Assembly: GCF_020177375.1 (NCBI RefSeq)
Contig: NZ_JAIWHV010000001.1
Coordinates: 1-64,000 of the forward strand
Length of the DNA stretch: 64,000 bases
Direction of reading: 5' to 3'
Source: Saliphagus infecundisoli
Lineage (GTDB): Archaea; Halobacteriota; Halobacteria; Halobacteriales; Natrialbaceae
Part shown: positions 16,966 to 25,774 of the stretch, in pieces
Position numbering within the stretch: the stretch's first letter is position 1
Layout: the number at the start of each line of letters is the position of its first letter
Position numbers and translations under genes: made by a program
Notes under the pieces: model-generated
Databases searched by the model: none
Told to the model about the DNA's origin: nothing
The model's input: the letters and a program-made list of their open reading frames with translations, nothing else

Positions 16966-18129
16966 GTGACACGGCGGAAGCTCTGGCTCGGCGCGGCGTT
17001 CTGTTTCGTCGCCGGCGACGGGATGGCGATGCAAACCCGGGGCGCGCTGCTCTCGAGCTTCGAGGAGACGTTCGGCGTCTCGGAGTCGCTTCTGGGGCTC
17101 GTGGCGCCCGCGGGAACGGTCGGTTTCGTCGTCGCGATCCTCGCGGTCGGGCTCGCGGCCGGTCGCCTCGACGTCAGGGCGACGATGCTCGTCGGCGCGG
17201 TCGCGATGACCTTCGCGATGGCCGTGACCGCCATCGCGCCCGTCTACGCCCTGCTCCTGGCGGCGCTGCTCGCCCAGGGCGCCGCAGGGGGGGTGTTCCG
17301 GGGGCTCGACAGGCCGCTCCTGAGCCACGTCTACCCCGACCGGCTGGGCCGGATCTTCGTGCTCTACTCGCTGGCGTGGTCGATCGGGGCAGTTTCGGGA
17401 CCGGTGGTTGTCAGTACCGTGCTCTCGGTCGCCGACTGGCGGCTCACCTATCTCCTGCTGGCGGCCTGGTTCCTGCCCGTGGTCGCTCTTCTCTGGAAAC
17501 TCGACTCCCCGTCGGGCTGGTCGGAGACCGAACTCGACCGGGCGGCGCTCTCCGAACTCCTCGGCCGGCCGGCGATCCGGGGCGCCCTGGCCGGGATGGC
17601 GCTGGTCGGCGGGATCGAGGGCGCGATCTTCACCTGGCTGCCCTACTACGCCGGGACCTTCCTCGAGCGCAACGTCGCGAACCTCGCGCTCTCTGCGTAC
17701 CTGCTCGCGTACGTCCCCGGCCGGTACCTCTATGCTCGGCTCGTCGAGTCCGGGGGCTACCTGCGGCTCGCGCTCGCGACGACGCTGCTCGCGGTGCCCA
17801 CGATCGCGCTCGCGCTGGTCGTGCTGTCGGGACCGGCGATGCTCCTCGCGGTGTTCGCGACGGGGCTCCTGATCTCGTCGATCTTCCCGCTGCTGTCGGC
17901 CTACGGCGTCGAGGCCGCCCCCGACTACAGCGGCCCCGTGAGCGCGCTCACCTCGGCGGCGACCTACGCCGGGATCGCCGTCGTTCCGACGACGATGGGC
18001 GTCGTCGCCGAGGTCGAAAGCATCGCGCTGGCGATGTGGATCCCGGTCTCGCTTTCGGTCGCCCTCGTCGTCGTCGTCGGCGCGACCGGCGGCCGGTCGC
18101 TGCTTCCGGGCGCTCGTGCTGGCGGATGA
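16966..18129 (+). CDS. MFS transporter
   Basis: A 387-residue major facilitator superfamily carrier with about eleven to twelve hydrophobic helices. The helix 2-3 region (VGLAAGRLDVRATMLVGA) keeps the Gly/Arg pattern of the MFS loop, and the central break lies around residue 190. Substrate is unknown. GTG 16966 is the most likely start, since the first helix WLGAAFCFVAGDGMAM begins a few residues on. It stands alone between a hypothetical gene and the SRAP gene. Confidence 0.85.
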   Translation: MTRRKLWLGAAFCFVAGDGMAMQTRGALLSSFEETFGVSESLLGLVAPAGTVGFVVAILAVGLAAGRLDVRATMLVGAVAMTFAMAVTAIAPVYALLLAALLAQGAAGGVFRGLDRPLLSHVYPDRLGRIFVLYSLAWSIGAVSGPVVVSTVLSVADWRLTYLLLAAWFLPVVALLWKLDSPSGWSETELDRAALSELLGRPAIRGALAGMALVGGIEGAIFTWLPYYAGTFLERNVANLALSAYLLAYVPGRYLYARLVESGGYLRLALATTLLAVPTIALALVVLSGPAMLLAVFATGLLISSIFPLLSAYGVEAAPDYSGPVSALTSAATYAGIAVVPTTMGVVAEVESIALAMWIPVSLSVALVVVVGATGGRSLLPGARAGG

Positions 18130-18183
18130 GCGGCCGAGAGGGAGGCCGAGGGTAGGGAGAGGGGACCAACCCCGGCGGCTCGG

Positions 18184-19050
18184 GTGACACGGAGCGGGAC
18201 GGGGGAGCCACGCGAACGACAGGGGGTCGACGCGGGCCCCGGTCGATGGAACGAGAGAGCCCTATATCGTAACGCCCTCGCTACCGCGTGCCCGCGCCCG
18301 GTAGCCGTCGGCTACCCCGCGGTCCGCCGGGGGCCGGAGCCGTTTTGTCGCCGGCGAGCGAACGACGACCGGGAGGACCTAGAGGACCGGTTCGACGCCC
18401 GCTTCGAGGGCCCATACGAGCGCCGGTACAACATGGCGCCGGGCCAGCGGCTGCCGGTCGTCACCGACGCCGCGTCCGATAGGATCCGGTCTCTCGAGTG
18501 GGGCCTCGAGCCCGACTGGGACGGCGACCGGCTGATCAACGCCCGGGCGGAGACCGTCGCGAGCAAGCCCAGTTTCCGGGCGGCCTACGAGGGGGTCGGG
18601 CGCGATGGCGGTGTCGGCGAGAGCGAGGGCCGCGAGGCGGGGCGGTGTCTCGTCCTCGCCGACGGCTTCTACGAGTGGGCCGACGGCCAGCCCTACCGGG
18701 TCGCCTTCGAGGACGACCGCCCGTTCGCGATGGCGGGACTCTGGCGGTCGCCGGAGACCGAGACGACCCAGGCCGGCCTCGACGCCTTCGGCGGCGGGAG
18801 CGACGCCGAGGAGCCCGCCGAGGTCGGCTCCTTTACCGTCGTGACGACCGAACCCAACGCCCTCGTCGCCGACCTCCACCACCGGATGGCCGCGGTCCTC
18901 GAGCCGGACGGCGAACGACAGTGGCTCTCCGCCGAGGATCCACGGGGCGTGCTCGAGTCCTACCCCGCCGACGAGATGCGTGCCTACCCGGTTTCGACGG
19001 CGGTCAACGGCCCGGACACCGACGACCCGTCGCTGGTCGAACCGATCTAA
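18184..19050 (+). CDS. SRAP/HMCES-like protein with disrupted N-terminus
   Basis: The body is a clear SOS-response-associated (SRAP, YedK/HMCES) domain: YNMAPGQRLPVV, LINARAETV with the conserved Asn, GFYEWADGQPYR with the conserved Glu, and ADLHHRM with the conserved His. These proteins normally begin Met-Cys-Gly-Arg and use Cys2, freed at the N-terminus, to cross-link abasic sites. Here the matching place reads Phe-Cys-Arg-Arg (TTT TGT CGC CGG, Cys codon 18346-18348) with no start codon in front of it. The only in-frame upstream start is GTG 18184, 54 codons before. Either the 5' end has decayed or an unusual start is used, so the coordinates of the true start are uncertain. Confidence 0.7.
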   Translation: MTRSGTGEPRERQGVDAGPGRWNERALYRNALATACPRPVAVGYPAVRRGPEPFCRRRANDDREDLEDRFDARFEGPYERRYNMAPGQRLPVVTDAASDRIRSLEWGLEPDWDGDRLINARAETVASKPSFRAAYEGVGRDGGVGESEGREAGRCLVLADGFYEWADGQPYRVAFEDDRPFAMAGLWRSPETETTQAGLDAFGGGSDAEEPAEVGSFTVVTTEPNALVADLHHRMAAVLEPDGERQWLSAEDPRGVLESYPADEMRAYPVSTAVNGPDTDDPSLVEPI

Positions 19051-19299
19051 CTCCCTCACCGATCCGTTAGACGACGGCTCTCGCGGGGCATCTCCGCGTG
19101 TATTCTGGCCGGTTTTCACGCCACGGACGGCTCCGACCCCGATACGCTCGTCGTCGAGTTCGTGGGAGTCAGGTGAGTGGGCGAGAACGCGGACCGATGC
19201 CTCCGGCCAGAGGTCCCGTCGCCGTCGAATCACCATCGTTTGCGTACAGTCCGGGTTCTTTGCAGAAGTGTTACATTACGGGGCGATGTGGACCGTTCC

Positions 19300-21336
19300 A
19301 TGCCGAGTTCCGCCGGCGTGGCGCTCGCCCAGGAGCCGGTGGTTCGGCCGGAACTCACGGCCGACGTCTTCGTCGTCCTCGGCGTCGTCGTGCTCGCGCT
19401 CGTGTTCTTTCTCACCGAGTGGCTGCCGATCGACGTGACTGCGATCTCGTTGATCGTCGTGCTCGTCGTCCTGGAGCCGTGGACGGGCATCGATCCGAGT
19501 ACCGGCATCTCGGGGTTCGCCAACGACGCGACGATCACGGTGCTGGCGATGCTCATCCTCAGCGGCGGTATCGCCAAGACGGGACTCGTCCAGGAGCTCG
19601 GACGCCGGATGGCGTCGTTCGCGGGCGACAGCGTCCGGAAACAGCTGTTCGCCACCGTCCTCGCGACGAGCCCCGTCTCGGGGTTTCTCAACAACACGCC
19701 CGTCGTGGCGCTGCTCGTGCCCGTCGTGACCGACGTCGCGAACCGGGGGCACACCTCCCCGTCGAAGCTGCTCATCCCGCTGTCGTACGCCTCGCAGGTC
19801 GGCGGCATGCTCACGCTCATCGGCACCTCGACGAACCTCCTCGCGAGCGACATCAGCGGCCGTCTCGGGAGCGAGTACCCCGAACTCCACCGGTTCTCGA
19901 TGTTCGAGTTCACGCAGTTGGGCGTGATCGTCGTCGTCGTCGGGGCGCTCTACCTGATCTTCGTCGGACACCACCTTCTCCCCGAGCGCGTCCCTCCGCG
20001 GGCGGACTACGTCGAGACGTACGACGTCGGCGACTACATCGCGGAGATAGCGATCGGTCCAGGGTCGCCCCTCGGGGGCGAGACGGTCGGCGACGCGACG
20101 ACGATACTGGGCGAGGGAGTCGACGTCGTCCAGGTCGTCCGCGACGGGGATCGATCGGTTGCCCCCCAGCAGGTGGTTCGACTCGAGGACGGCGACGTGC
20201 TCGTGGTCCGAACGGGCCGAGACGCAGTCGAGATGCTCGAGAATAGTGGGGCAGTCGAACTCGTCGGCGACCCGCGATCGACCGAGGAACTCGCGCCGGT
20301 CGATTCCGAGAGCGTCCTCACCGAACTGGTCGTCTCGCTCGATTCGCGGTTGGTCGGCGAACGACTGGATCCCGAGCGCTTCCGTGTGGAGTTCGGCGCC
20401 GCAGTGCTCGGTCTCCGCCACCGTGGCACACTCATCGGCGGTCGGCTCGTCGGCCACCGTCTCGACGTCGGGGACACGCTCCTCGTCCAGGCGGCGCCCG
20501 ACACGCTCGATCGCCTCTCCAGACGCGACGACGTGATCGTCGCTCGGGAACCGCCCCGACGGGAGTACCGCGCGAACAAGGCACCGATCGCCGTCGCGAT
20601 CATGATCGGCGTCGTCGCCGTCGCTGCCCTCGAGCTCTACCCCATTTTGGTCTCGGCGCTCATGGGCGTGATCGCGATGGTCGTCACCGGCGTCCTCGAC
20701 CCCAACGAGCTGTACGACGCCGTCGAGTGGGACGTCATCTTCCTGCTGGCGGGCGTTATTCCGCTCGGAATCGCGTTAGAACAGAGCGGTGCGGCCGCGT
20801 ATCTCGCCTTTCTGGTCGTCTCGACGGCCGGCTTCCTTCCCACGATCGTCGTGCTGTGGCTGTTCTACATCGTCACCGGCCTCATCACCGAACTGATCAG
20901 TAATAACGCGAGCGTCGTCCTCATGATTCCGGTCGCAGCGGCCGCAGCAGCGGGCATCGATGCGAACCCGCTCGCGTTCGTCTTTGCAGTCACCTTTGCC
21001 GCCAGCACCGCGTTCCTGGGCCCGATCGGCTACCAGACCAACCTCTTCGTCTACGGCCCGGGCGGCTATCGCTTCACCGATTACTTCCGGATCGGCGCGC
21101 CCCTCCAGGTGCTTCTCTCGATCGTCACCGTCCTCGGAATCGCGCTGTTTTGGGGGTGTGATCGAAAGGGGACGGCCAGCCACTGCCCGACGGTGACTGG
21201 AGAGTCGATCACGGAACCCGTGTGGACCGGGAACGGTTTCGTCCGTCGTGGCCGAGTACCGAACGGAGCGAACGAAAAACCGATAACACCTCCGCTCCCG
21301 AGGTTCGGACATGGGAGAGGAGGTCAAGTCGGGTGA
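19300..21336 (+). CDS. SLC13/ArsB-type ion transporter with TrkA-C domains
   Basis: A 678-residue transporter. Two groups of about five to six membrane helices flank a soluble part (about residues 245-420) with two TrkA-C (RCK_C) units, for example GEGVDVVQVVRDGD then VVRLEDGDVLVV. NNTPVVALLVPVV and LISNNASVVLMIPVA are the paired hairpin motifs of the ion transporter superfamily, fitting sulfate, dicarboxylate or metal-oxyanion symport. The start ATG 19300 precedes helix 1. The last about 50 residues after helix ALFWG are hydrophilic and unusual, and the frame runs 26 bp into the next gene. Confidence 0.85.
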   Translation: MPSSAGVALAQEPVVRPELTADVFVVLGVVVLALVFFLTEWLPIDVTAISLIVVLVVLEPWTGIDPSTGISGFANDATITVLAMLILSGGIAKTGLVQELGRRMASFAGDSVRKQLFATVLATSPVSGFLNNTPVVALLVPVVTDVANRGHTSPSKLLIPLSYASQVGGMLTLIGTSTNLLASDISGRLGSEYPELHRFSMFEFTQLGVIVVVVGALYLIFVGHHLLPERVPPRADYVETYDVGDYIAEIAIGPGSPLGGETVGDATTILGEGVDVVQVVRDGDRSVAPQQVVRLEDGDVLVVRTGRDAVEMLENSGAVELVGDPRSTEELAPVDSESVLTELVVSLDSRLVGERLDPERFRVEFGAAVLGLRHRGTLIGGRLVGHRLDVGDTLLVQAAPDTLDRLSRRDDVIVAREPPRREYRANKAPIAVAIMIGVVAVAALELYPILVSALMGVIAMVVTGVLDPNELYDAVEWDVIFLLAGVIPLGIALEQSGAAAYLAFLVVSTAGFLPTIVVLWLFYIVTGLITELISNNASVVLMIPVAAAAAAGIDANPLAFVFAVTFAASTAFLGPIGYQTNLFVYGPGGYRFTDYFRIGAPLQVLLSIVTVLGIALFWGCDRKGTASHCPTVTGESITEPVWTGNGFVRRGRVPNGANEKPITPPLPRFGHGRGGQVG

Positions 21337-21589
21337 TCAGGTCGAAATCGCATACGAATCGACGCGCTCCGGGAACGTGGTCTCGCGAACAGGGACCGTC
21401 GTCCAAACCCCGGACGGGAACGAGCGGAGCGTCCTGTTCGTCGAAACCGATGAGAACCAACTCACTGGCGTCACCGCCGAGTACGCGTTCAGCGTCTCGA
21501 CCGGCGGGAACGATGCCGACGCGGAAGACGATTCCACCGTCCAACGAACCGTGTCTCTCGGCCCCCTCGCGTCCGTGACCAAACGATAA
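21311..21589 (+). CDS. Small conserved haloarchaeal protein, unknown
   Basis: A 92-residue protein with a beta-barrel look: VKSGDQVEIAYESTRSGNVV, RTGTVVQTPDGNERSVLFVE, then a Thr/Ser-rich tail. No motif is recognised. ATG 21311 lies inside the 3' end of the transporter gene in another frame, but a GATAACACC box 25-30 bp upstream suggests its own promoter. Function unknown. Confidence 0.6.
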   Translation: MGEEVKSGDQVEIAYESTRSGNVVSRTGTVVQTPDGNERSVLFVETDENQLTGVTAEYAFSVSTGGNDADAEDDSTVQRTVSLGPLASVTKR

Positions 21590-21779
21590 CTCGGTCGTCT
21601 TCGCCGGCTAATTCGAGCCGGGGCGGCGGCACCATCGAGGCCGACGCCGGTGTCGGACCCGTCGAGACCGGGATCGGCGATCCCGGCCCGTGCCGACGGC
21701 GACGTCGTCGTGGTCCCCGGTCCCCCGAAGACGGTTGTCGTACCCGGCGAGAGCCGCTTCTACGACGCCCTTCTCCGTT

Positions 21780-22982
21780 CTACCCGTCTCGCTCCAGGAC
21801 CTCGATCGCGACCAGTTCCTCGCCGGTGAGCGCGGCGACGTAGGCACCGCCGGCGATCGAGACGTGTGAGAAGGCGTCCTCGGGGAGGTCGTACATCGGG
21901 ATCGCCCGGGAGGTGTCCCCGCCGCCGACGACCGAGAAGCAGTCGGTGTCGGCGATGGCCCGCAGAACGCCGACGGTGCCGTCGGAAAAGCGCTCGTCCT
22001 CGAAGACTCCGAGCGCGCCCTTGACGAAGACCGCATCCGACTCCGAGACGTGGTCGGCGTAGGTCGCGACGGTGTCGCTCCCGACGTCGAGAAAGGAGGT
22101 CTCCTTCTCGACGCCGTCGACGGCGACCTCCGCGCGCTCGCCCGCGTCGTCCTCGTAGGCGAGGTCGCTCGCGAGGACGAGGCGGTCGCCGTGGGTCTCG
22201 AGGGTCTCCTTGATCTCCTCGCGATTCTCGTCCCACTGGTCGTCGAACAGGTCGCTCTCGACGTCGTAGCCGACGTCGTGGCCCGCCGCCCGGAGGAAGA
22301 GTTCGCCGACGATCCCGCCCAGACAGAACCGGTCTACGCCCTCGAGGCGCTCGATCACGGGGATGAGGTCCTCGGCTTTCGTTCCCCCCAGGACCATCGT
22401 CACGCGGTCGAACTCCCGCTCGCGGATCGCGGAGTTGGCGGTGTACTCCGTTTCCATGACGGGTCCCGCGTAGGCGTCCATGACCAGGGGAAAGCCGACG
22501 ATCGAGGCGTGGGCGCGGTGCGCCGCCGAGTAGGCGTCATTGACGTAGGCGTCGAACTCGGGGGCCAGGGTCCGGACGAACTCGCTTTCTGCGTGTTCTT
22601 CGGGAGTCTTCTCGGGCAACTCCTCGTCGCACATCCGGACGTTCTCGAGCAGGAGGACCTCGCCGCCCGCGAGGTCGTCGATCGCTTCGAGGGCCTCCTC
22701 GCCGAAGGTGTCGGCGACGAACTCGACCTCCCTATCGAGATGGTCGGCGAGGATCTCCGCGTGTTGCCCCAGCGAGACGAAGGTGTCCCGGCCGGGCCGG
22801 CCCTGGTGGGCCAGCAGGGCGAGGGCGTGGCCGTCGTCGAGCAGCCGTTCGACGGTCTCGGCGTGGCGCGAAAAGCGCCTGTTGTCCTTGACGACGCCCT
22901 CCTCGACGGGGGCGTTCAGGTCGAGACGGACGAGCAGGCGCTGCTCCGGCGGGAGGTCCTCGACGGTTCCGAACGAAGGCAT
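21780..22982 (-). CDS. pgk: Phosphoglycerate kinase
   Basis: A 400-residue two-domain kinase that transfers phosphate between 1,3-bisphosphoglycerate and ADP. The N-terminal substrate residues are in LLVRLDLNAPVEEG and LAHQGRPG; the nucleotide side includes MVLGGTKAEDLIPV and the C-terminal SVVGGGDTSRAI. Length is normal. It begins 37 bp after gapI on the same strand, so the two consecutive steps of glycolysis are one operon. The same gene order is known in Haloferax. Confidence 0.96.
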   Translation of the reverse strand: MPSFGTVEDLPPEQRLLVRLDLNAPVEEGVVKDNRRFSRHAETVERLLDDGHALALLAHQGRPGRDTFVSLGQHAEILADHLDREVEFVADTFGEEALEAIDDLAGGEVLLLENVRMCDEELPEKTPEEHAESEFVRTLAPEFDAYVNDAYSAAHRAHASIVGFPLVMDAYAGPVMETEYTANSAIREREFDRVTMVLGGTKAEDLIPVIERLEGVDRFCLGGIVGELFLRAAGHDVGYDVESDLFDDQWDENREEIKETLETHGDRLVLASDLAYEDDAGERAEVAVDGVEKETSFLDVGSDTVATYADHVSESDAVFVKGALGVFEDERFSDGTVGVLRAIADTDCFSVVGGGDTSRAIPMYDLPEDAFSHVSIAGGAYVAALTGEELVAIEVLERDG

Positions 22983-23019
22983 GAGCCGAGAATCGCTCCG
23001 GGAGGGGTTAAATCCGGCC

Positions 23020-24078
23020 CTACGGCCGCGGCGAGGCGCCGCTTTCGGCCCGGCCCTCGATGAGGTAGGTCGCGAGATCGAGCATCCGGGCGGAGAAGCC
23101 GTACTCGTTGTCGTACCAGGTCAGCACCTTCGCGAGGCCGTCCTCGACGACCATCGTCGACTCGAGGTCGACGTACGTCGAGAACGGCAGCCCCAGGATG
23201 TCTCTGGACACGATCTCGTCGTCGGTGTACCCCAGCACGCCGGCGAGGTCGCCGTCGGCGGCCGCCCGAACGGCGTCGTTGATCTCCTCGCGGGAGGGGT
23301 TGCCCTCGAGATCGACGGTGAAGTCCGTGATCGACCCGCTCGGAACGGGCACGCGCATCGCCATCCCGTCTAATTTCCCTTCCAGCTGGGGGAGCACTTC
23401 GGTCGTCGACTGGGCCGCGCCCGTCGAGGTCGGGATGATGTTCTCGGCGGCGGCCCGACCGCGGCGGGTCTTGCCCGCCGGACCGTCGACGAGGCTCTGG
23501 GTGCCGGTGTAGGCGTGGACGGTCGTCAGGAGTCCCGATTCGATGCCGAACTCGTCGTCCAGGACCTTCGCGACGGGGGCGATGCTGTTGGTCGTACAGG
23601 AGGCGTTCGAGACGACGTCCTCGCCGTCGTACTCGTCGTGGTTGACGCCGTAGACGACCGTCAGAACCTCCTTGTCGCCCTTCGGGGGTGCGGAGATGAT
23701 CGCCTTCTCGGCGCCGGCTTCCAGGTGCTGGGCGGCGTCGTCGTGGGTCCGAAAGAGGCCGGTGGCCTCGAAGGCGACGTCGACGTCGTGGTCGTCCCAG
23801 GGGAGGTTCGTCGGGTCGCGTTCGGAGGTGAGCGTGATCTCCTGGCCCTGGACGGTGAGGGTGCCGTCGTCGAGGGAGACGCCGTCCAGGCGACCTGCGA
23901 CGGAGTCGTACTCGAGGAGGTAGGCCATCTTCTCGTCGTCCATGATGTCGTTGATCGCGACGATCTCGACGGTGTCGTGTGCGAGGGAGGCCCGGAGCAC
24001 GTTCCGCCCGATCCGTCCGAACCCGTTCAGCCCGACGCGGACGGTCCCCTCGGCCGACTCGACGGAATGTTCACTCAT
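23020..24078 (-). CDS. gapI: Glyceraldehyde-3-phosphate dehydrogenase, type I (bacterial-like)
   Basis: A 352-residue NAD(P)-dependent phosphorylating GAPDH of the bacterial/eukaryotic type. GLNGFGRIGRNVLRA is the Rossmann start and SNASCTTNSIAPVAK holds the catalytic Cys161, with the His later in the C-terminal domain. In Haloferax volcanii the type I enzyme works in glycolysis and the type II enzyme in gluconeogenesis; the same split is inferred here. A CTTTAG box at 24101-24106 lies 23-28 bp before the ATG, and a palindrome overlaps the start codon, pointing to repression at this site. pgk follows in the same operon. Confidence 0.95.
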   Translation of the reverse strand: MSEHSVESAEGTVRVGLNGFGRIGRNVLRASLAHDTVEIVAINDIMDDEKMAYLLEYDSVAGRLDGVSLDDGTLTVQGQEITLTSERDPTNLPWDDHDVDVAFEATGLFRTHDDAAQHLEAGAEKAIISAPPKGDKEVLTVVYGVNHDEYDGEDVVSNASCTTNSIAPVAKVLDDEFGIESGLLTTVHAYTGTQSLVDGPAGKTRRGRAAAENIIPTSTGAAQSTTEVLPQLEGKLDGMAMRVPVPSGSITDFTVDLEGNPSREEINDAVRAAADGDLAGVLGYTDDEIVSRDILGLPFSTYVDLESTMVVEDGLAKVLTWYDNEYGFSARMLDLATYLIEGRAESGASPRP

Positions 24079-24087
24079 GTATGAGTA
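24072..24087. promoter_or_regulatory. Palindromic operator over the gapI start (TrmB-like)
   Basis: The 16 bp read CACT-CATGTAT-GAGTA, with perfect 6-bp arms ACTCAT/ATGAGT. The known Halobacterium TrmB motif is TACT-N7/8-GAGTA, so this differs at one base. It lies just downstream of the gapI TATA box, on the expected transcription start and start codon, a position suited to a repressor that answers to sugar supply. No binding data are implied. Confidence 0.5.
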
Positions 24088-24287
24088 ATCGGGGCCCGCG
24101 CTAAAGAAGATACCCCTTCGGTCACGTTCCTCCCCCGTAGTGCCCTCGCTCTCCGAACATTGTCACGTATTACCGTGGGAGAAACCCGCGTCTTCCGGCG
24201 GTTTCCGGCGTTACAACTCTATTACGAGTAAACATCTATCAAATTTCTGCGAAATAGTTATGGGCGTCGGCGGTGGACCGGGAGGTA

Positions 24288-25340
24288 ATGATCCGTGTCG
24301 GAATCAACGGGTATGGAACGATCGGCAAGCGCGTCGCGGACGCCGTCCGCGCCCAGCCCGGCATGCGCGTGGCGGGCGTCGCGAAGCGAAGCCCCGACTA
24401 CGCCGCCGTCGGCGCCGACGAGACCGGGTACGATCTGTACGCCGAGGACGCGGCGCCGTTTTCGGCGGTCGATATCACCCCCGCCGGCGGCGTCGAGGAC
24501 CTCGTCCGCGAGAGCGATGTCGTCGTCGACGCGACCCCCTCGGGGGTCGGCGCCGAGAACCGTCCGCTCTACGAGCGCCACGATACCCCCGCGATCTTCC
24601 AGGGCGGCGAGGACGCGACCGTCGCCGAGGCCAGCTTCAACGCCCGAGCGAACTTCGCGGAGGCGAGCGAGGCCGACTACGTCCGGGTCGTCTCCTGTAA
24701 CACGACCGGCCTCTCCCGGCTGCTCGCGCCGATCGAGGAACTCGCGGGGATCGAGAAGGCTCGCGTGACGCTCGTCCGCCGCGGGGGCGACCCGACCCAG
24801 ACCTCCCGTGGCCCGATCAACGACGTCGTCCCCGACCCCGTCTCCCTGCCCTCCCACCACGGTCCCGACGTCCGGACGATCTTCCCCGAACTCGCCATCG
24901 ACACGATCGCCCTCCGGGTGCCGACGACGATGATGCACGTCCACGCGGTCAACGTCTCCCTCGCCGAGGACGCCGACGCGGGTGAGATCCGCGATCGGCT
25001 CGCCGGAGAGAGCCGCCTGCTTCTGGTTCCGGGCTACGCCGGGATCGAGGGGACGGGCGGCCTGCGGGACCTCGCGGGCGACGCCGGCCGTCCCCGGAAC
25101 GACGTCTGGGAGAACGCGATCTGGGAGGAGTCGATCGCGGTCCGGGACGGCGACCTCTACTGTCTGCAGGCGATCCACCAGGAGTCGAACGTCGTCCCCG
25201 AGAACGTCGACGCGATCCGCGCGATCGCCGGCGAGGCCGACGCCGCCGAGAGCATGGCCACCACCAACGAGGCCCTCGGGATCGGCCTCGAGCGCTTCGA
25301 GGGCCGCGAGCGCGCCGCCGACCGCCAGATCGCCGACTGA
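24288..25340 (+). CDS. gapII: Glyceraldehyde-3-phosphate dehydrogenase, type II (archaeal)
   Basis: A 350-residue archaeal-type [24 protein letters not shown] is the Rossmann start, and [13 protein letters not shown] holds the catalytic Cys137 in the type II context. It is divergent from the type I gene with a 209-bp control region between them. In Haloferax this type serves gluconeogenesis. ATG 24288 is preferred: an AATAGTTATG box at about 24253 gives a leaderless start there, and GGAGGT lies too close (one base) to serve as a normal ribosome site. GTG 24273 would add five residues. Confidence 0.94.
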   Translation: MIRVGINGYGTIGKRVADAVRAQPGMRVAGVAKRSPDYAAVGADETGYDLYAEDAAPFSAVDITPAGGVEDLVRESDVVVDATPSGVGAENRPLYERHDTPAIFQGGEDATVAEASFNARANFAEASEADYVRVVSCNTTGLSRLLAPIEELAGIEKARVTLVRRGGDPTQTSRGPINDVVPDPVSLPSHHGPDVRTIFPELAIDTIALRVPTTMMHVHAVNVSLAEDADAGEIRDRLAGESRLLLVPGYAGIEGTGGLRDLAGDAGRPRNDVWENAIWEESIAVRDGDLYCLQAIHQESNVVPENVDAIRAIAGEADAAESMATTNEALGIGLERFEGRERAADRQIAD

Positions 25341-25378
25341 GGGAACAGGTTTTTGCTCCGGCCGTCCCAACCCCGGGT

Positions 25379-25774
25379 ATGGTCAGAGACGACCGCGACG
25401 AGCCCTTCGACGACTTCTTCCGGGAGATCGAGCGGATGATGAACGAGATGACCGGCGGCGCCAACGTCGGCGCCGGCGGCCCCGGAGGCGCCGACGCCGG
25501 CTTCGGATCGGACACCCACGTCGACATCCACGACGTCGGCGACGAGGTTCGGGTCGTCGCCGACCTCCCTGGCGTCGAGAAGGGCGACATCGACCTCGAG
25601 TGCGACGGGCGGACGCTGACGGTCTCGGCCCACAGCGAACACCGCGAGTACGACGAGCGCGTTTCGCTTCCCCGCCGGGTCGACGAACACACCGCCGAGG
25701 CGACCTACAACAACGGCGTCCTCGAGGTCGTCTTCGACCCCGCCGCCTCCTCCTCGGACATCAGCGTCGAGTAG
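25379..25774 (+). CDS. Hsp20 family small heat-shock protein
   Basis: A 131-residue small heat-shock protein. The N-terminal part (FDDFFREIERMMNEMTGG) is the helical oligomerisation arm, then a Gly-rich linker, then the alpha-crystallin domain HVDIHDVGDEVRVVADLPGV to VSLPRRVDEHTAEATYNNGVL. It would bind unfolding proteins without ATP. It starts 38 bp after gapII and its 3' end overlaps the convergent ATP-grasp gene by 14 bp. Confidence 0.93.
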   Translation: MVRDDRDEPFDDFFREIERMMNEMTGGANVGAGGPGGADAGFGSDTHVDIHDVGDEVRVVADLPGVEKGDIDLECDGRTLTVSAHSEHREYDERVSLPRRVDEHTAEATYNNGVLEVVFDPAASSSDISVE

